DNA of 13,198 bases from Anaerolineales bacterium (GCA_030642885.1 DAOWMX010000027.1:1-13198), one strand, 5' to 3'. Shown: positions 1 to 7,949, counted from the stretch's first letter. The notes: a model not told the origin generated them from the letters alone. Numbers and translations: made by a program.

Positions 1-453
1 GGCAAAAGCACGATTCGCCTCTGCCATTCGGTGTGTGTCTTCGCGCTTCTTGATCGCCGCACCAGTCTTATTCGCGGCATCCATTAATTCCCCGGCGAGC
101 TTCTCGGCCATCGTTTTACCGGGACGTTCTGTGGCTGCCCCGAGGATCCACCTCATCGCTAGCGCGGTGCGCCGGGAAGGTCTAACTTCAACAGGGACTT
201 GATAGGTTGCACCGCCTACTCGACGAGGTTTTACCTCAAGCGTTGGAGTGGCGTTCTGAATTGCTTCCTCGAAAACCTCAAGTGCCGGACGTTTAGTACG
301 CTCCTCTAAAAGATCAAGGGCATCATATACTATCCGTATGCTGATACTCTTCTTCCCCTTCTTCATTAACCGGTTGATCATCCCGGTAACAAGCGTGCTG
401 TTGTAACGAACGTCAGGTTCAATTTTTCGCTTCTCTGGTTTCGAACGTCTCAT
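1..453 (-). CDS. rpsG: 30S ribosomal protein S7 (3' end cut by window edge)
   Basis: Ribosomal protein S7 is a primary binder of the 3' domain of 16S rRNA and helps form the E-site and mRNA exit region of the small subunit. The ORF starts with ATG at 453..451 and stays open to base 1, giving 151 residues. The S7 signatures are visible: RRVGGATYQVPVEVRP (77-92), ALAMRWI (97-103), KKREDTHRMAEANRAFA (135-151). Many bacterial S7 proteins of about 156 residues continue after AFA with roughly HYRW, so only about five codons and the stop should be missing. Purine-rich GGAAAG and AGGGAAAG stretches lie just upstream of the ATG. It follows rpsL after a 71-base gap on the same strand, the conserved S12-S7 order, and is probably co-transcribed with it. 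Confidence 0.97.
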   Translation of the reverse strand, partial: MRRSKPEKRKIEPDVRYNSTLVTGMINRLMKKGKKSISIRIVYDALDLLEERTKRPALEVFEEAIQNATPTLEVKPRRVGGATYQVPVEVRPSRRTALAMRWILGAATERPGKTMAEKLAGELMDAANKTGAAIKKREDTHRMAEANRAFA

Positions 454-524
454 CGCTTTCCCTGTGCGCTTTCCTTGTTTTTAAAATCGGCCATCGAACA
501 ATCTATGACTAAACTGCTAAGAGC

Positions 525-944
525 TTATTCGCTCGGTTTCTTCCCACCGTACTTCGAACGTCCTCGTCTGCGATCCTCAACGCCAACACTGTCAAGGGTG
601 CCGCGGACAATGTGATAACGCACACCTGGCAGATCTTTCACCCTGCCTCCGCGCACGAGTACAACAGAGTGTTCCTGAAGTGAATGACCTTCGCCGGGGA
701 TATAAGCGGATACCTCAATGCCATTCGTGAGGCGCACTCTTGCCACCTTCCGCAGCGCGGAGTTGGGTTTTTTCGGAGTTTGTGTTTTTACCTGTGTACA
801 AACACCGCGTTTCTGAGGTGCGCCCTTCGGAAGCATGATGCGCTGCTGCTTCGTCGAATTATAGATATACTGCAGCGCTGGCGCCTTGCTCTTCGAACGC
901 TTCTCTTTACGTCCTTTTCGGACCAATTGATTTATCGTAGGCAC
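525..944 (-). CDS. rpsL: 30S ribosomal protein S12
   Basis: S12 sits at the decoding centre of the 30S subunit and affects translational accuracy. The 139-residue product starts MPTINQLVRKGRK and contains PQKRGVCTQVKTQTPKKPNS (43-62) and RGGRVKDLPGVRYHIVRG (98-115). The residues matching E. coli Lys43 and Lys88, where streptomycin-resistance changes occur, are unaltered lysines (K59, K103), and the aspartate that can be methylthiolated is D104. Between PAL and PQKRGVC there are about 15 more residues than in E. coli. Firmicute S12 has a similar extension, so this is normal for the longer S12 type. The start is GTG (944..942), preceded by a strong GGAGG Shine-Dalgarno six bases away. A promoter and two hairpins precede it (see 1100-1128, 1000-1027 and 965-981). 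Confidence 0.98.
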   Translation of the reverse strand: MPTINQLVRKGRKEKRSKSKAPALQYIYNSTKQQRIMLPKGAPQKRGVCTQVKTQTPKKPNSALRKVARVRLTNGIEVSAYIPGEGHSLQEHSVVLVRGGRVKDLPGVRYHIVRGTLDSVGVEDRRRGRSKYGGKKPSE

Positions 945-964
945 AGTCCGCCTCCAGACAATGA

Positions 965-981
965 TGGGGCTAGATGCCCCA
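965..981 (-). promoter_or_regulatory. Hairpin just upstream of the rpsL ribosome binding site
   Basis: A perfect 6-bp inverted repeat (tggggc / gcccca) encloses a 5-base loop. In the rpsL transcript it ends about ten bases before the GGAGG Shine-Dalgarno (955..951). There is no U-run, so it is not an intrinsic terminator. A role in stabilising the mRNA or controlling rpsL translation is possible but is inference only. Confidence 0.4.
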
Positions 982-999
982 GCTCACTTGCCAGTAAGG

Positions 1000-1027
1000 G
1001 AGGCCATCGGACGTGCGCGATGGCCTC
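1000..1027 (-). promoter_or_regulatory. 10-bp perfect hairpin in the rpsL leader
   Basis: The arms gaggccatcg (1000-1009) and cgatggcctc (1018-1027) are exact reverse complements around an 8-base loop. Neither strand has a T-run after it, so a classic intrinsic terminator is unlikely. It lies in the 5' untranslated region predicted from the promoter at 1100-1128. It could act as a leader structure for autogenous control of the S12-S7 operon, or as an RNA processing or factor-dependent termination site after rpoB. The sequence shows the structure only, not the job. Confidence 0.5.
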
Positions 1028-1099
1028 GCCTGATAACTCCTGTATTCAATTCAGGCAGCGTTCAAACCATCTGCCCGTGTCAAAAATCAATGACCAAGA

Positions 1100-1128
1100 A
1101 TTTTACCATGCGCTCAAAAGAGCGTCAA
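1100..1128 (-). promoter_or_regulatory. Predicted sigma70-type promoter for rpsL-rpsG
   Basis: On the minus strand TTGACG (1128..1123) and TAAAAT (1105..1100) are separated by exactly 17 bases. Each hexamer matches the consensus at five of six positions. Transcription would start near 1093, giving a leader of about 150 bases before the rpsL GTG. A small inverted repeat (cgctc-aaaa-gagcg, 1111-1124) overlaps the spacer and the end of the -35 and might be an operator, though it is too short to be sure. This promoter would let rpsL-rpsG be expressed apart from rpoB. Confidence 0.6.
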
Positions 1129-1163
1129 GGAATGAGACTAAGCGTAACCCCAGGGATATCTCA

Positions 1164-4100
1164 CTAGAATTTCGGGTTCATATCCAGCAACCCAAGACCC
1201 AGACGGGGTGGTCGCGAACGCTCATCCTCTTTACCAAAACGGATCATCTCACCTTCGTCAGTGATTGCCTCGACAGATAGGCCAAGGCTTTGTAGTTCTT
1301 TCACCAGAACACGGAACGAAGCAGGGATGCCAGGTTCGTTTACATTCTCACCCTTGACGATGGCTTCATAGGTCTTCACCCGACCCTGGACATCATCGGA
1401 TTTGATAGTCAGCATCTCCTGGAGTGTATGCGCTGCACCGTAGGCTTCGAGCGCCCAGACTTCCATTTCCCCGAAGCGCTGCCCTCCAAATTGCGCCTTT
1501 CCACCCAGAGGTTGCTGTGTGACCAGAGAGTAAGGTCCTGTGGAGCGAGCGTGAACTTTATCCTCCACTAAGTGGTGGAGCTTCATCATAAGAACCTTCC
1601 CCACCGTAATCGGTTGGTCATAAGCGATTCCTGTTTTGCCATCATGGAGTATCTGCTTGCCCAGGATGGGCACAGGATCGCCTGTTTCTAGCATCAGTTC
1701 GTCTGCGAAAGTCCGCAGCGATTCCAAACTTTTGATATTCCCCGTTTTCCGATCTAGCGATTCAGCCCAGAGGCGCAAGCACGCTTCGATCGCCAACTGA
1801 TCATAAGCGGAATGCTTTCTGGCTGGAATACCACTATCCTCGAACACTAACAGGTCATCTGGGTTGTAGCCGTTATCTCGCAGCCATTCGCGCAGTGCTG
1901 CTCGACGGGCGTAACGGATGTCGGTTGCCAGCAAATCCAGTTCGTACCCTTTTCCTCCAAGCCAATTCTCGAGGTAAAGGCGCCTTACTTCATCGTCATC
2001 CTCAAACGCATCTTCCTCGTAATTGCCCGTTTCTTTCACCCACTGCCAGCCGTTATCTGCAATTACCTGCCAGGCGTGATCCATCATCCAAGCTCGAGCT
2101 AATTCCGCCTCGATCTCCTCCTCATTCGCACCATCGAATGCAGGCGTTACCGCCCGGAAACCCAGACGATCGGCTGCCCAACCAAGGTGCGCCTCAAGGA
2201 TTTGACCGATATTCATCCGCCCCGGTACGCCGAGTGGATTCAGAATCAGATCAATAGGTGTACCATCACTTAAATAAGGCATGTCGGCTACGGGAACCAC
2301 TTTGGAGATGACCCCCTTGTTGCCATGCCGACCCGCCATCTTGTCACCCTCTGTTGCCTTCCGCTTTTGGGCGACAGAGACGCGCACCATTTTCTCGACA
2401 CCAGCCGGGAGATCTCGGTGTTCTTCTCGTGTGAACACTTTCACATCAACAACTTTTCCCCTCTCGCCATGAGGAATGCGCAAAGAAGTATCCTTCACCT
2501 CACGCGCCTTCTCTCCAAAAATGGCCCGAAGGAGTTTTTCCTCCGGCGTTAGTTCCTTCTCGCCTTTGGGAGTGATCTTGCCGACAAGGATGTCGTTCGG
2601 TCCCACTTCTGCTCCGACGCGGATGATGCCGTCATCATTAAGATCGCGGAGAGCGTCATCACCCACATTGGGGATATCGTAGGTTATCTCTTCAGGTCCG
2701 AGTTTTGTATCTCTCGCTTCCACCTCATGTTTTTCAATGTGGACAGAAGTGTAAAGGTCCTCTTGAACAAGCCGTTCAGAAATTAGAATCGCATCCTCAA
2801 AGTCACCGCCCTCCCAAGACATGAACGCGGTCAAGACGTTTTGACCCAAGGCGAGTTCGCCGTTCGCGGTGGAGGAGGAATCTGCTATTGCATCCCCCTT
2901 CTGCACTCGCTGACCCTTAACTATGGCGGGACGCTGATCGATGCAGGTGCTCTGATTCGAGCGGTTGTATTTACGAAGTTTGTAAGTCAGCCGGTTACGA
3001 CCTGAGCGGATGACAATCTGATTCCCGGTTACTGACTCGACCTCTCCATCCACCTCGGTCACGATGACCTGACCCGAATCTATCGCCGCGTAGCGCTCCA
3101 TTCCCGTCGAAACAAGAGGCGTCTCGGGTCGAATGAGCGGAACGGCCTGAGTCATCATGTTCGAACCCATGAGCGCTCGGTTTGCATCATCATGCTCGAG
3201 GAAAGGGATGAGCGCCGCGCTCACGCCAACGATCTGTCGGGGGGCGACGTCCATATAATCGATATTAGCAGGGGTGAAGAATTGGAAATCACCGTGTGTC
3301 CGGCATGAGACTCGGGGCCTAACGAATTCAAAGGATGCGTTCAAGGGGGCATTTGCCTGTGCTATGACGAATTCATCCTCATCGTACGCCGAGAGGTAAT
3401 CGATATCCTCGGAGACAAACGGCATAATCGGAATCAAGCCATCAAATTTTTCCAGCTTCTTGGTAATGCTCTCGGTGATCTTTTCGCCATCAGTTACAAC
3501 AGGTTTTCTTCCTCGCGGCAATATCAAATCGCCTCGAGCTTTGCGTCCAATAAGGCGCGGGTCCGCCGCTTTGAGCTCAGACAAGACCTTGCGATAAGGA
3601 GTCTCAATGAATCCATAGCTGTTGACGCGGGCGTAGGATGCCAAACGCCCGATGAGGCCAATATTCGGGCCTTCCGGTGTTTCAATTGGACATATGCGTC
3701 CATAGTGAGAATGGTGAACATCGCGCACATCGAAGCCCGCTCTCTCCCGTCGCAAACCACCGGGTCCTAACGCAGAAAGCGTTCGTTTGTGGCGCAGTTC
3801 TGCCCATGGATTTGTCTGATCCATGAATTGGGAAAGCTGGCTCGATCCAAAGAACTCGCGTATCGCGGCGACAACGGGTCTAATATTTATCAGCGAGATT
3901 GGCGAGATATTGTCCTGGTCGCGAATCGACATCCGCTCCAAGATGACGCGCTCCATACGGCGCAGGCCTACACGCAGCTTGCCCTGAATGAGTTCGCCAA
4001 CGGTCTTCACCCGGCGATTGCCGAGGTGGTCGATGTCGTCCGGCTGTTTCACACCATTATTAATGAGGATTAGACGCTCAATAAGACGCACCATATCCCA

Positions 4101-5072
4101 GGTCGTCACTCGACGATGATCGAGGGGTACGATTTTATCAAGATCTAATTTCTGATTTAATTTGTATCGCCCCACACGCTCCAGGTCGTAACGGCGCTGG
4201 TCGAAAAGCTGCTCCATCATGTACTCGCGGGCATTGTCCAGCGTTGCCGGATCGCCTGGGCGCATTCTGCGGTAAAACTCAATTAGGGCTTCTTCAGCTA
4301 CAGTACGCTTATTCGTAATTTCCCAGGTGGGTTCCTGGCGAATCGTCGTTGCGATAAAAGGATGATCTGGGTTGTTGTCGGCATCGGCGAAAAGCTCAAG
4401 CAATTCCTCGTCTGATCCATCCGAGAGCGGTGATGAGCCAAGACCATCATCAATCGCAGCTAACGCTCGCAGCAAGATCGTTACGGGTACGGTGCGCTTG
4501 CGGTTGAATTTCAACGTTAAATAATCACTCTTACGAGTCTCGAATTCCATCCAGGCGCCGCGATCTGGGATGAGCTTGGCGGCAGCTAAACGACGGCCCG
4601 TCGTTCGATCCTCTGGCGCCTCGAAATAAACGCCCGGCGAGCGAATGAGTTGAGATACAACAACCCTCTCCGTGCCGTTAATAATAAACGTGCCTTTCTC
4701 GGTCATGAGCGGAAAATCGCCCAAGAAGATATCTTGTTTGATGGGTTCAGGAACTTCGGATCCCGCCAAGAGAACAGAAACGTACATCGGCGCGGAATAA
4801 GTCAGATCACGCTCAACACATTCCTCGATCCCGTGCTTGGGATCTTCAAACCAATACTTAAGCTTGAACTCTTTTGCCTCAGGAGTGTCCCCTGGGAAAA
4901 AGAGCTTCATCCCGCTGTTGTATGAGACGATGGGAGAGATCTCATTAAAAAGCTCGGATAGTCCAGTCTCCACAAGCCATTTAAATGATTCCAGTTGAAC
5001 GTCAATGAGGTTTGGTAAACTATAAACCTCAGGAATTCGGGAATACCACTTTTGATTACTGGTCGATGCCAT
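1164..5072 (-). CDS. rpoB: DNA-directed RNA polymerase subunit beta
   Basis: RpoB is the beta subunit of the core RNA polymerase, forming one side of the active cleft with beta'. The 1302-residue product carries the family landmarks in order: TFIINGTERVVVSQLIRSPG (128-147), the rifampicin region (about 408-443), HYGRICPIETPEGPNIGLI (456-474), GDKMAGRHGNKGVIS (909-923, with active-site lysines and arginine), and the C-terminal TGPYSLVTQQPLGGKAQFGG (1178-1197) with GEMEVWALEAYGAA (1201-1214). Two things are odd. About 138 extra residues lie between TPAFDGA (976-982) and LHDGKTG (1142-1148), compared with Firmicute or E. coli RpoB. Several residues near the rifampicin pocket are also unusual. 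The start ATG (5072..5070) has AGGAG ten bases upstream. The next gene downstream is rpsL rather than the usual rpoC, and no rplJ or rplL lies upstream. Confidence 0.98.
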   Translation of the reverse strand: MASTSNQKWYSRIPEVYSLPNLIDVQLESFKWLVETGLSELFNEISPIVSYNSGMKLFFPGDTPEAKEFKLKYWFEDPKHGIEECVERDLTYSAPMYVSVLLAGSEVPEPIKQDIFLGDFPLMTEKGTFIINGTERVVVSQLIRSPGVYFEAPEDRTTGRRLAAAKLIPDRGAWMEFETRKSDYLTLKFNRKRTVPVTILLRALAAIDDGLGSSPLSDGSDEELLELFADADNNPDHPFIATTIRQEPTWEITNKRTVAEEALIEFYRRMRPGDPATLDNAREYMMEQLFDQRRYDLERVGRYKLNQKLDLDKIVPLDHRRVTTWDMVRLIERLILINNGVKQPDDIDHLGNRRVKTVGELIQGKLRVGLRRMERVILERMSIRDQDNISPISLINIRPVVAAIREFFGSSQLSQFMDQTNPWAELRHKRTLSALGPGGLRRERAGFDVRDVHHSHYGRICPIETPEGPNIGLIGRLASYARVNSYGFIETPYRKVLSELKAADPRLIGRKARGDLILPRGRKPVVTDGEKITESITKKLEKFDGLIPIMPFVSEDIDYLSAYDEDEFVIAQANAPLNASFEFVRPRVSCRTHGDFQFFTPANIDYMDVAPRQIVGVSAALIPFLEHDDANRALMGSNMMTQAVPLIRPETPLVSTGMERYAAIDSGQVIVTEVDGEVESVTGNQIVIRSGRNRLTYKLRKYNRSNQSTCIDQRPAIVKGQRVQKGDAIADSSSTANGELALGQNVLTAFMSWEGGDFEDAILISERLVQEDLYTSVHIEKHEVEARDTKLGPEEITYDIPNVGDDALRDLNDDGIIRVGAEVGPNDILVGKITPKGEKELTPEEKLLRAIFGEKAREVKDTSLRIPHGERGKVVDVKVFTREEHRDLPAGVEKMVRVSVAQKRKATEGDKMAGRHGNKGVISKVVPVADMPYLSDGTPIDLILNPLGVPGRMNIGQILEAHLGWAADRLGFRAVTPAFDGANEEEIEAELARAWMMDHAWQVIADNGWQWVKETGNYEEDAFEDDDEVRRLYLENWLGGKGYELDLLATDIRYARRAALREWLRDNGYNPDDLLVFEDSGIPARKHSAYDQLAIEACLRLWAESLDRKTGNIKSLESLRTFADELMLETGDPVPILGKQILHDGKTGIAYDQPITVGKVLMMKLHHLVEDKVHARSTGPYSLVTQQPLGGKAQFGGQRFGEMEVWALEAYGAAHTLQEMLTIKSDDVQGRVKTYEAIVKGENVNEPGIPASFRVLVKELQSLGLSVEAITDEGEMIRFGKEDERSRPPRLGLGLLDMNPKF
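1653..2126 (-). other. RpoB C-terminal insertion region (residues 983-1140)
   Basis: This part of rpoB encodes the stretch between the conserved TPAFDGA and LHDGKTG motifs. It is about 158 residues here; in B. subtilis and E. coli I recall about 20 residues between the same motifs. It has many tryptophans (for example at 995, 1001, 1009, 1011, 1037, 1063, 1102), an acidic patch EEDAFEDDDE (1019-1028) and a helix-like basic stretch RYARRAALREWLRDNGY (1053-1069). The reading frame is intact on both sides, so it is a protein insertion and not an inserted element. It is most likely lineage-specific in this phylum; its function is unknown. Confidence 0.7.
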
Positions 5073-5158
5073 ACCCTACTAACTCCTGTATGCTGTTATT
5101 GCGCGATCTTATCCCAGCGATTAAAATCAAAGGGAATTCTGTACCAAGCGGGAAACGA

Positions 5159-5175
5159 CTGGTCGGCAAGACCAG
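5159..5175 (-). promoter_or_regulatory. Hairpin in the rpoB 5' leader
   Basis: The arms ctggtc and gaccag form a perfect 6-bp stem around a 5-base loop, about 85 bases before the rpoB start and roughly 70-90 bases after the predicted transcription start. The transcribed strand continues TCGTTTCCC, which is too weak a U-tract for a confident terminator. It could be part of an attenuator or a translational control structure. Confidence 0.35.
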
Positions 5176-5254
5176 CTCCTAAAAGTACTTATTTCTTCAC
5201 TCAGCACAGCTAAACGCCCTTTGGAAAACCTCAATAATTTGACTGCAACCTATT

Positions 5255-5283
5255 ATTCTACCATATCAATCAAGACCTGTGAA
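5255..5283 (-). promoter_or_regulatory. Predicted sigma70-type promoter for rpoB
   Basis: On the minus strand TTCACA (5283..5278) and TAGAAT (5260..5255) are 17 bases apart. Each matches five of six consensus positions, and TGG directly before the -10 makes an extended -10 element. The start would lie near 5248, leaving a leader of about 175 bases before the rpoB ATG. It fits the finding that rpoB is not preceded here by rplJ-rplL and needs its own promoter. Confidence 0.6.
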
Positions 5284-5423
5284 TCTAAATTCAAGTTGTT
5301 TTTAGGATCATCTTCAATCTGTGGGAGTCCTAAGCGCTAGTCTCAGCATGATGAGAGTTGGCCCCGCTATCCACAGGATGGAGAGTTCAGATATGTATTT
5401 AGAGGAGAGCCTAAACTAAGGAG

Positions 5424-7895
5424 TCAGCCATCAATGATATAGAGCGCCTGGTATTCCGAGAAAGCCCAGGCGATGCTGCGGATGTAATCCTGCGGCTGCT
5501 GGAGCCGAATGATTTCCAGGAATAAGTCTGGATCTTCCTGAGATAGATCTTTCCAGATTGATGAATTCCCCGGACCCGCGTTATAGGCTGCCAGGGCAGC
5601 GTACAAGTCTCCATTAAACAAATCACGTTGATCGGCCAAATAACTCGCGCCCAAGCGGATACTGACATTGGGACGATATAAATCGTCCGCTGTATATCCT
5701 GGCGGCCACCCCTCACGAGCGGCCACATATTCACCCGTGCTCGGAATGATCTGCATCAACCCCCGCGCCGCAGCGTATGAGGTGGCGAAGCTTTCGAACA
5801 AACTTTCCTGCCGGGCGACGGAGAGCAGAAAAAGCCCGTCCATCCCCTGCGACAGTGCTTCCGGCATGAACAGCTCCCCAAAGTAAGGTCCAAAACGGAT
5901 ATAACGAAGGTAATCGGGCGCCAAGTGCGAGTTTGCCTCATCTAAACCGGCAAGGCGGATCACTTCACGAACGTTGTAAATCGCGGGCTGGTAGAGACCA
6001 AGATCCAAGAACCAATTCATGAGACGATACGTCGCCTCTGCGTTATGCAGGTAGTCCTTTCTAAGCGACTCCAACTCAGCTTTCGCTTCGCCGTATCTCC
6101 CCAACCGCCAGAGTTCTTCCCCCCGCTGCGCGCGAGGGTCAGACCGTAGAACCTCATCAAGCTCTGTCAGCGGCACAGCTGAGGTGATCCCGAACGTCTC
6201 GCGCATCCACTGATTCGCTTCATCCCTGGCCAAAGCTATCTCGTCGTCGGATGGGAAGATGAAGACCCCTCGTGCTTGAAAAGGGCTCCTTCCTTTAAGA
6301 ATATCCGCGGCTCGGAGCGAATAATAGCCATTCGGGTCAGCTGCCTCCGCGGCCTTGAACGCCTGCTGCGCAGCATCAATATCACCGCTCGCCTGGCGCG
6401 ACTTACCAATCCATAGTTGAGCTGCCGCACGATCCTCACCTGATAATGACAATTGCAATGCTCTCTCAAAAGCAGTTTCTGCCTGGTTGTTCTCCCCCAG
6501 ACGGAAGTATTGAATCCCTGCCAGGAACGCTGCTCGAAATGCCTGCGGAGCGTTCGGGTAATCCGTTGAGAGCTGAGTCCAAAGTTGTGCTGACTGCTCA
6601 AGCTCGTTATTCCGTTCAGCTATACGGGCTGCAGCGAAAAGAAAATCAGGCGCCTGAGGATGCTCGGGGTAACTCTGCGCAAAGGCAAGACTCGTTTGCA
6701 CGGCGAGATCATACTGGTCGAGGTATGCCCACAACGTGTCGACGCGCTCATCCCAAGCCTGCGAGAAATATGGATCGTTGGGGTAGTTCTCGATCAGAAT
6801 CTGCCATTCCTGCAAAGCCCCTGAGTAATCACCCAGCATTCTCAGTGAAAGGGCTTTGAAATAATGGGCTGTCCCATCTTGAGCCTCAAAACCGGAAGCC
6901 ATATAGCGATCAAAGGCTGCAATTGCCACACTGTATTGGCCGGCGTAGTAATCGACGAGGCCTCGATCGAGTTCATTTACGGGCACACCATTATTAACCA
7001 AAGCAACCAGACCGGTATACGAATCGTATGCTCTGGGGTATTTCTCAACTGAATCTAGAAACCGTTGGTAAGCCTGTTCCGCCTCCCCCAAGGCTAGAAA
7101 AGCCTGCCCGGTCAAGAGATTTATCAGCGCTCGTGTATATTCATTCTCAGTCTTTGCATAGATCGATTCGTAATGCTCAATCGCCAGGGAATAATTGCCA
7201 GAGGCAGCGATAGCTCGGGCAAGTTTAATCTCAACGGATAGATCCGTCTCCGGGCTGATCGTTTGCAGCGCAATGGTGTAAGCGTCTTGTGCACGCTCAA
7301 TCTCCCCGGCGGCTATCCAAGCATCACCCTGAAGCTCAAGGACATACGCGTCAAGAGTATCCAATCCCAGATTGATACTATCGCCATAATCTTCAGCCGC
7401 TTCCAGGTACCGTCCCAAAGCCATTTTCCCCTCCGCGCGCAGGAAGGTTGCATCGGCGGCACCATCTTGATCGGGAAATTTCAGTAAGTATTCATCGAGT
7501 GCCGCAACTGCCTCTTCATAACGACTCGCCTCAAGCAACGTCTTGCCGATGCCCAGCTGCGCAGCAGCCAATAAATTTGGGTCGCTTGTAAAAGATTGTG
7601 CCTCTTGGAAAATATTTATCGCTCGTTCCCAATCGCCATTGAAGCGCGCCCGTTCAGCGTTCTCAATCATCGTCAATGGCAATGGCGTCGGCATTGGTGT
7701 GGGTGTCGATGTCGCTGTAGGCGTAGGCGTATGGCTCGGTGGGGCTGTCGGTCCCGGTGGTTCAGCACTCGGAAGTTGGCAGCTCAAGATCGAAAGAATT
7801 ACAAGCAAAACGACTAATCCTAACTTCGCTGTGGCCCTGCTCATAAACGCGATCATATTCGACCTGATCATCAGGGTCAATCTTGCGGGCAACAC
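5424..7895 (-). CDS. TPR-containing lytic transglycosylase lipoprotein (Slt70-like)
   Basis: This enzyme should cleave the glycan strands of peptidoglycan non-hydrolytically, forming 1,6-anhydro-muramyl ends, during wall growth or recycling. Numbering is from GTG 7895. The product has a hydrophobic signal segment (about 22-38) ending in a lipobox-like ILSC (Cys39), then a Pro/Thr-rich linker (48-73). A long alpha-helical repeat region follows (about 75-640) with TPR-like units. The C-terminal SLT domain has catalytic Glu697 in SVARQES, ARGLMQIIPST (710-720) and AAYNAGPGN (769-777). Domain order and size match Slt70-type enzymes, here membrane-anchored. The start is uncertain: GGAGG (7901..7897) sits only four bases before a TTG at 7892, whereas ATGs at 7871, 7856 or 7844 would give shorter and more typical signal peptides without a good Shine-Dalgarno. 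Confidence 0.93.
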   Translation of the reverse strand: MLPARLTLMIRSNMIAFMSRATAKLGLVVLLVILSILSCQLPSAEPPGPTAPPSHTPTPTATSTPTPMPTPLPLTMIENAERARFNGDWERAINIFQEAQSFTSDPNLLAAAQLGIGKTLLEASRYEEAVAALDEYLLKFPDQDGAADATFLRAEGKMALGRYLEAAEDYGDSINLGLDTLDAYVLELQGDAWIAAGEIERAQDAYTIALQTISPETDLSVEIKLARAIAASGNYSLAIEHYESIYAKTENEYTRALINLLTGQAFLALGEAEQAYQRFLDSVEKYPRAYDSYTGLVALVNNGVPVNELDRGLVDYYAGQYSVAIAAFDRYMASGFEAQDGTAHYFKALSLRMLGDYSGALQEWQILIENYPNDPYFSQAWDERVDTLWAYLDQYDLAVQTSLAFAQSYPEHPQAPDFLFAAARIAERNNELEQSAQLWTQLSTDYPNAPQAFRAAFLAGIQYFRLGENNQAETAFERALQLSLSGEDRAAAQLWIGKSRQASGDIDAAQQAFKAAEAADPNGYYSLRAADILKGRSPFQARGVFIFPSDDEIALARDEANQWMRETFGITSAVPLTELDEVLRSDPRAQRGEELWRLGRYGEAKAELESLRKDYLHNAEATYRLMNWFLDLGLYQPAIYNVREVIRLAGLDEANSHLAPDYLRYIRFGPYFGELFMPEALSQGMDGLFLLSVARQESLFESFATSYAAARGLMQIIPSTGEYVAAREGWPPGYTADDLYRPNVSIRLGASYLADQRDLFNGDLYAALAAYNAGPGNSSIWKDLSQEDPDLFLEIIRLQQPQDYIRSIAWAFSEYQALYIIDG

Positions 7896-7949
7896 GCCTC
7901 CATGCTAGACTCAAACTTGGGAACTCGCCGCGCTCTCCAACGAGGGCGC

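Larger units (their letters stand above)
5073..5423. other. Intergenic region between the transglycosylase gene and rpoB
   Basis: This 350-base stretch holds no credible gene. It is AT-richer than its neighbours, carries the predicted rpoB promoter (5255-5283) and a leader hairpin (5159-5175). No convincing intrinsic terminator for the transglycosylase gene was found: candidate inverted repeats such as TTAGGA/TCCTAA (near 5304-5335) have long loops and no good T-run. The usual rplJ-rplL genes and their L10-binding leader are not here. Confidence 0.7.

Noticed and set aside
525..944. Insertion in S12 as a novel feature
   Set aside because: A similar N-terminal extension is normal in Firmicute-type S12, so it is not unusual by itself.
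684..1280. Long plus-strand frame over rpsL and the gap before rpoB
   Set aside because: It is antisense to rpsL and the end of rpoB, has no family resemblance, and both minus-strand genes are certain.
3524..3760. Minus-strand frame inside rpoB and other short frames within genes
   Set aside because: They are shadows of strongly conserved coding sequence in other frames, with no homology or start signals.
5159..5175. L10-binding leader or intrinsic terminator before rpoB
   Set aside because: rplJ is absent, the stem is short and there is no clear U-run, so only an unspecified leader hairpin is claimed.
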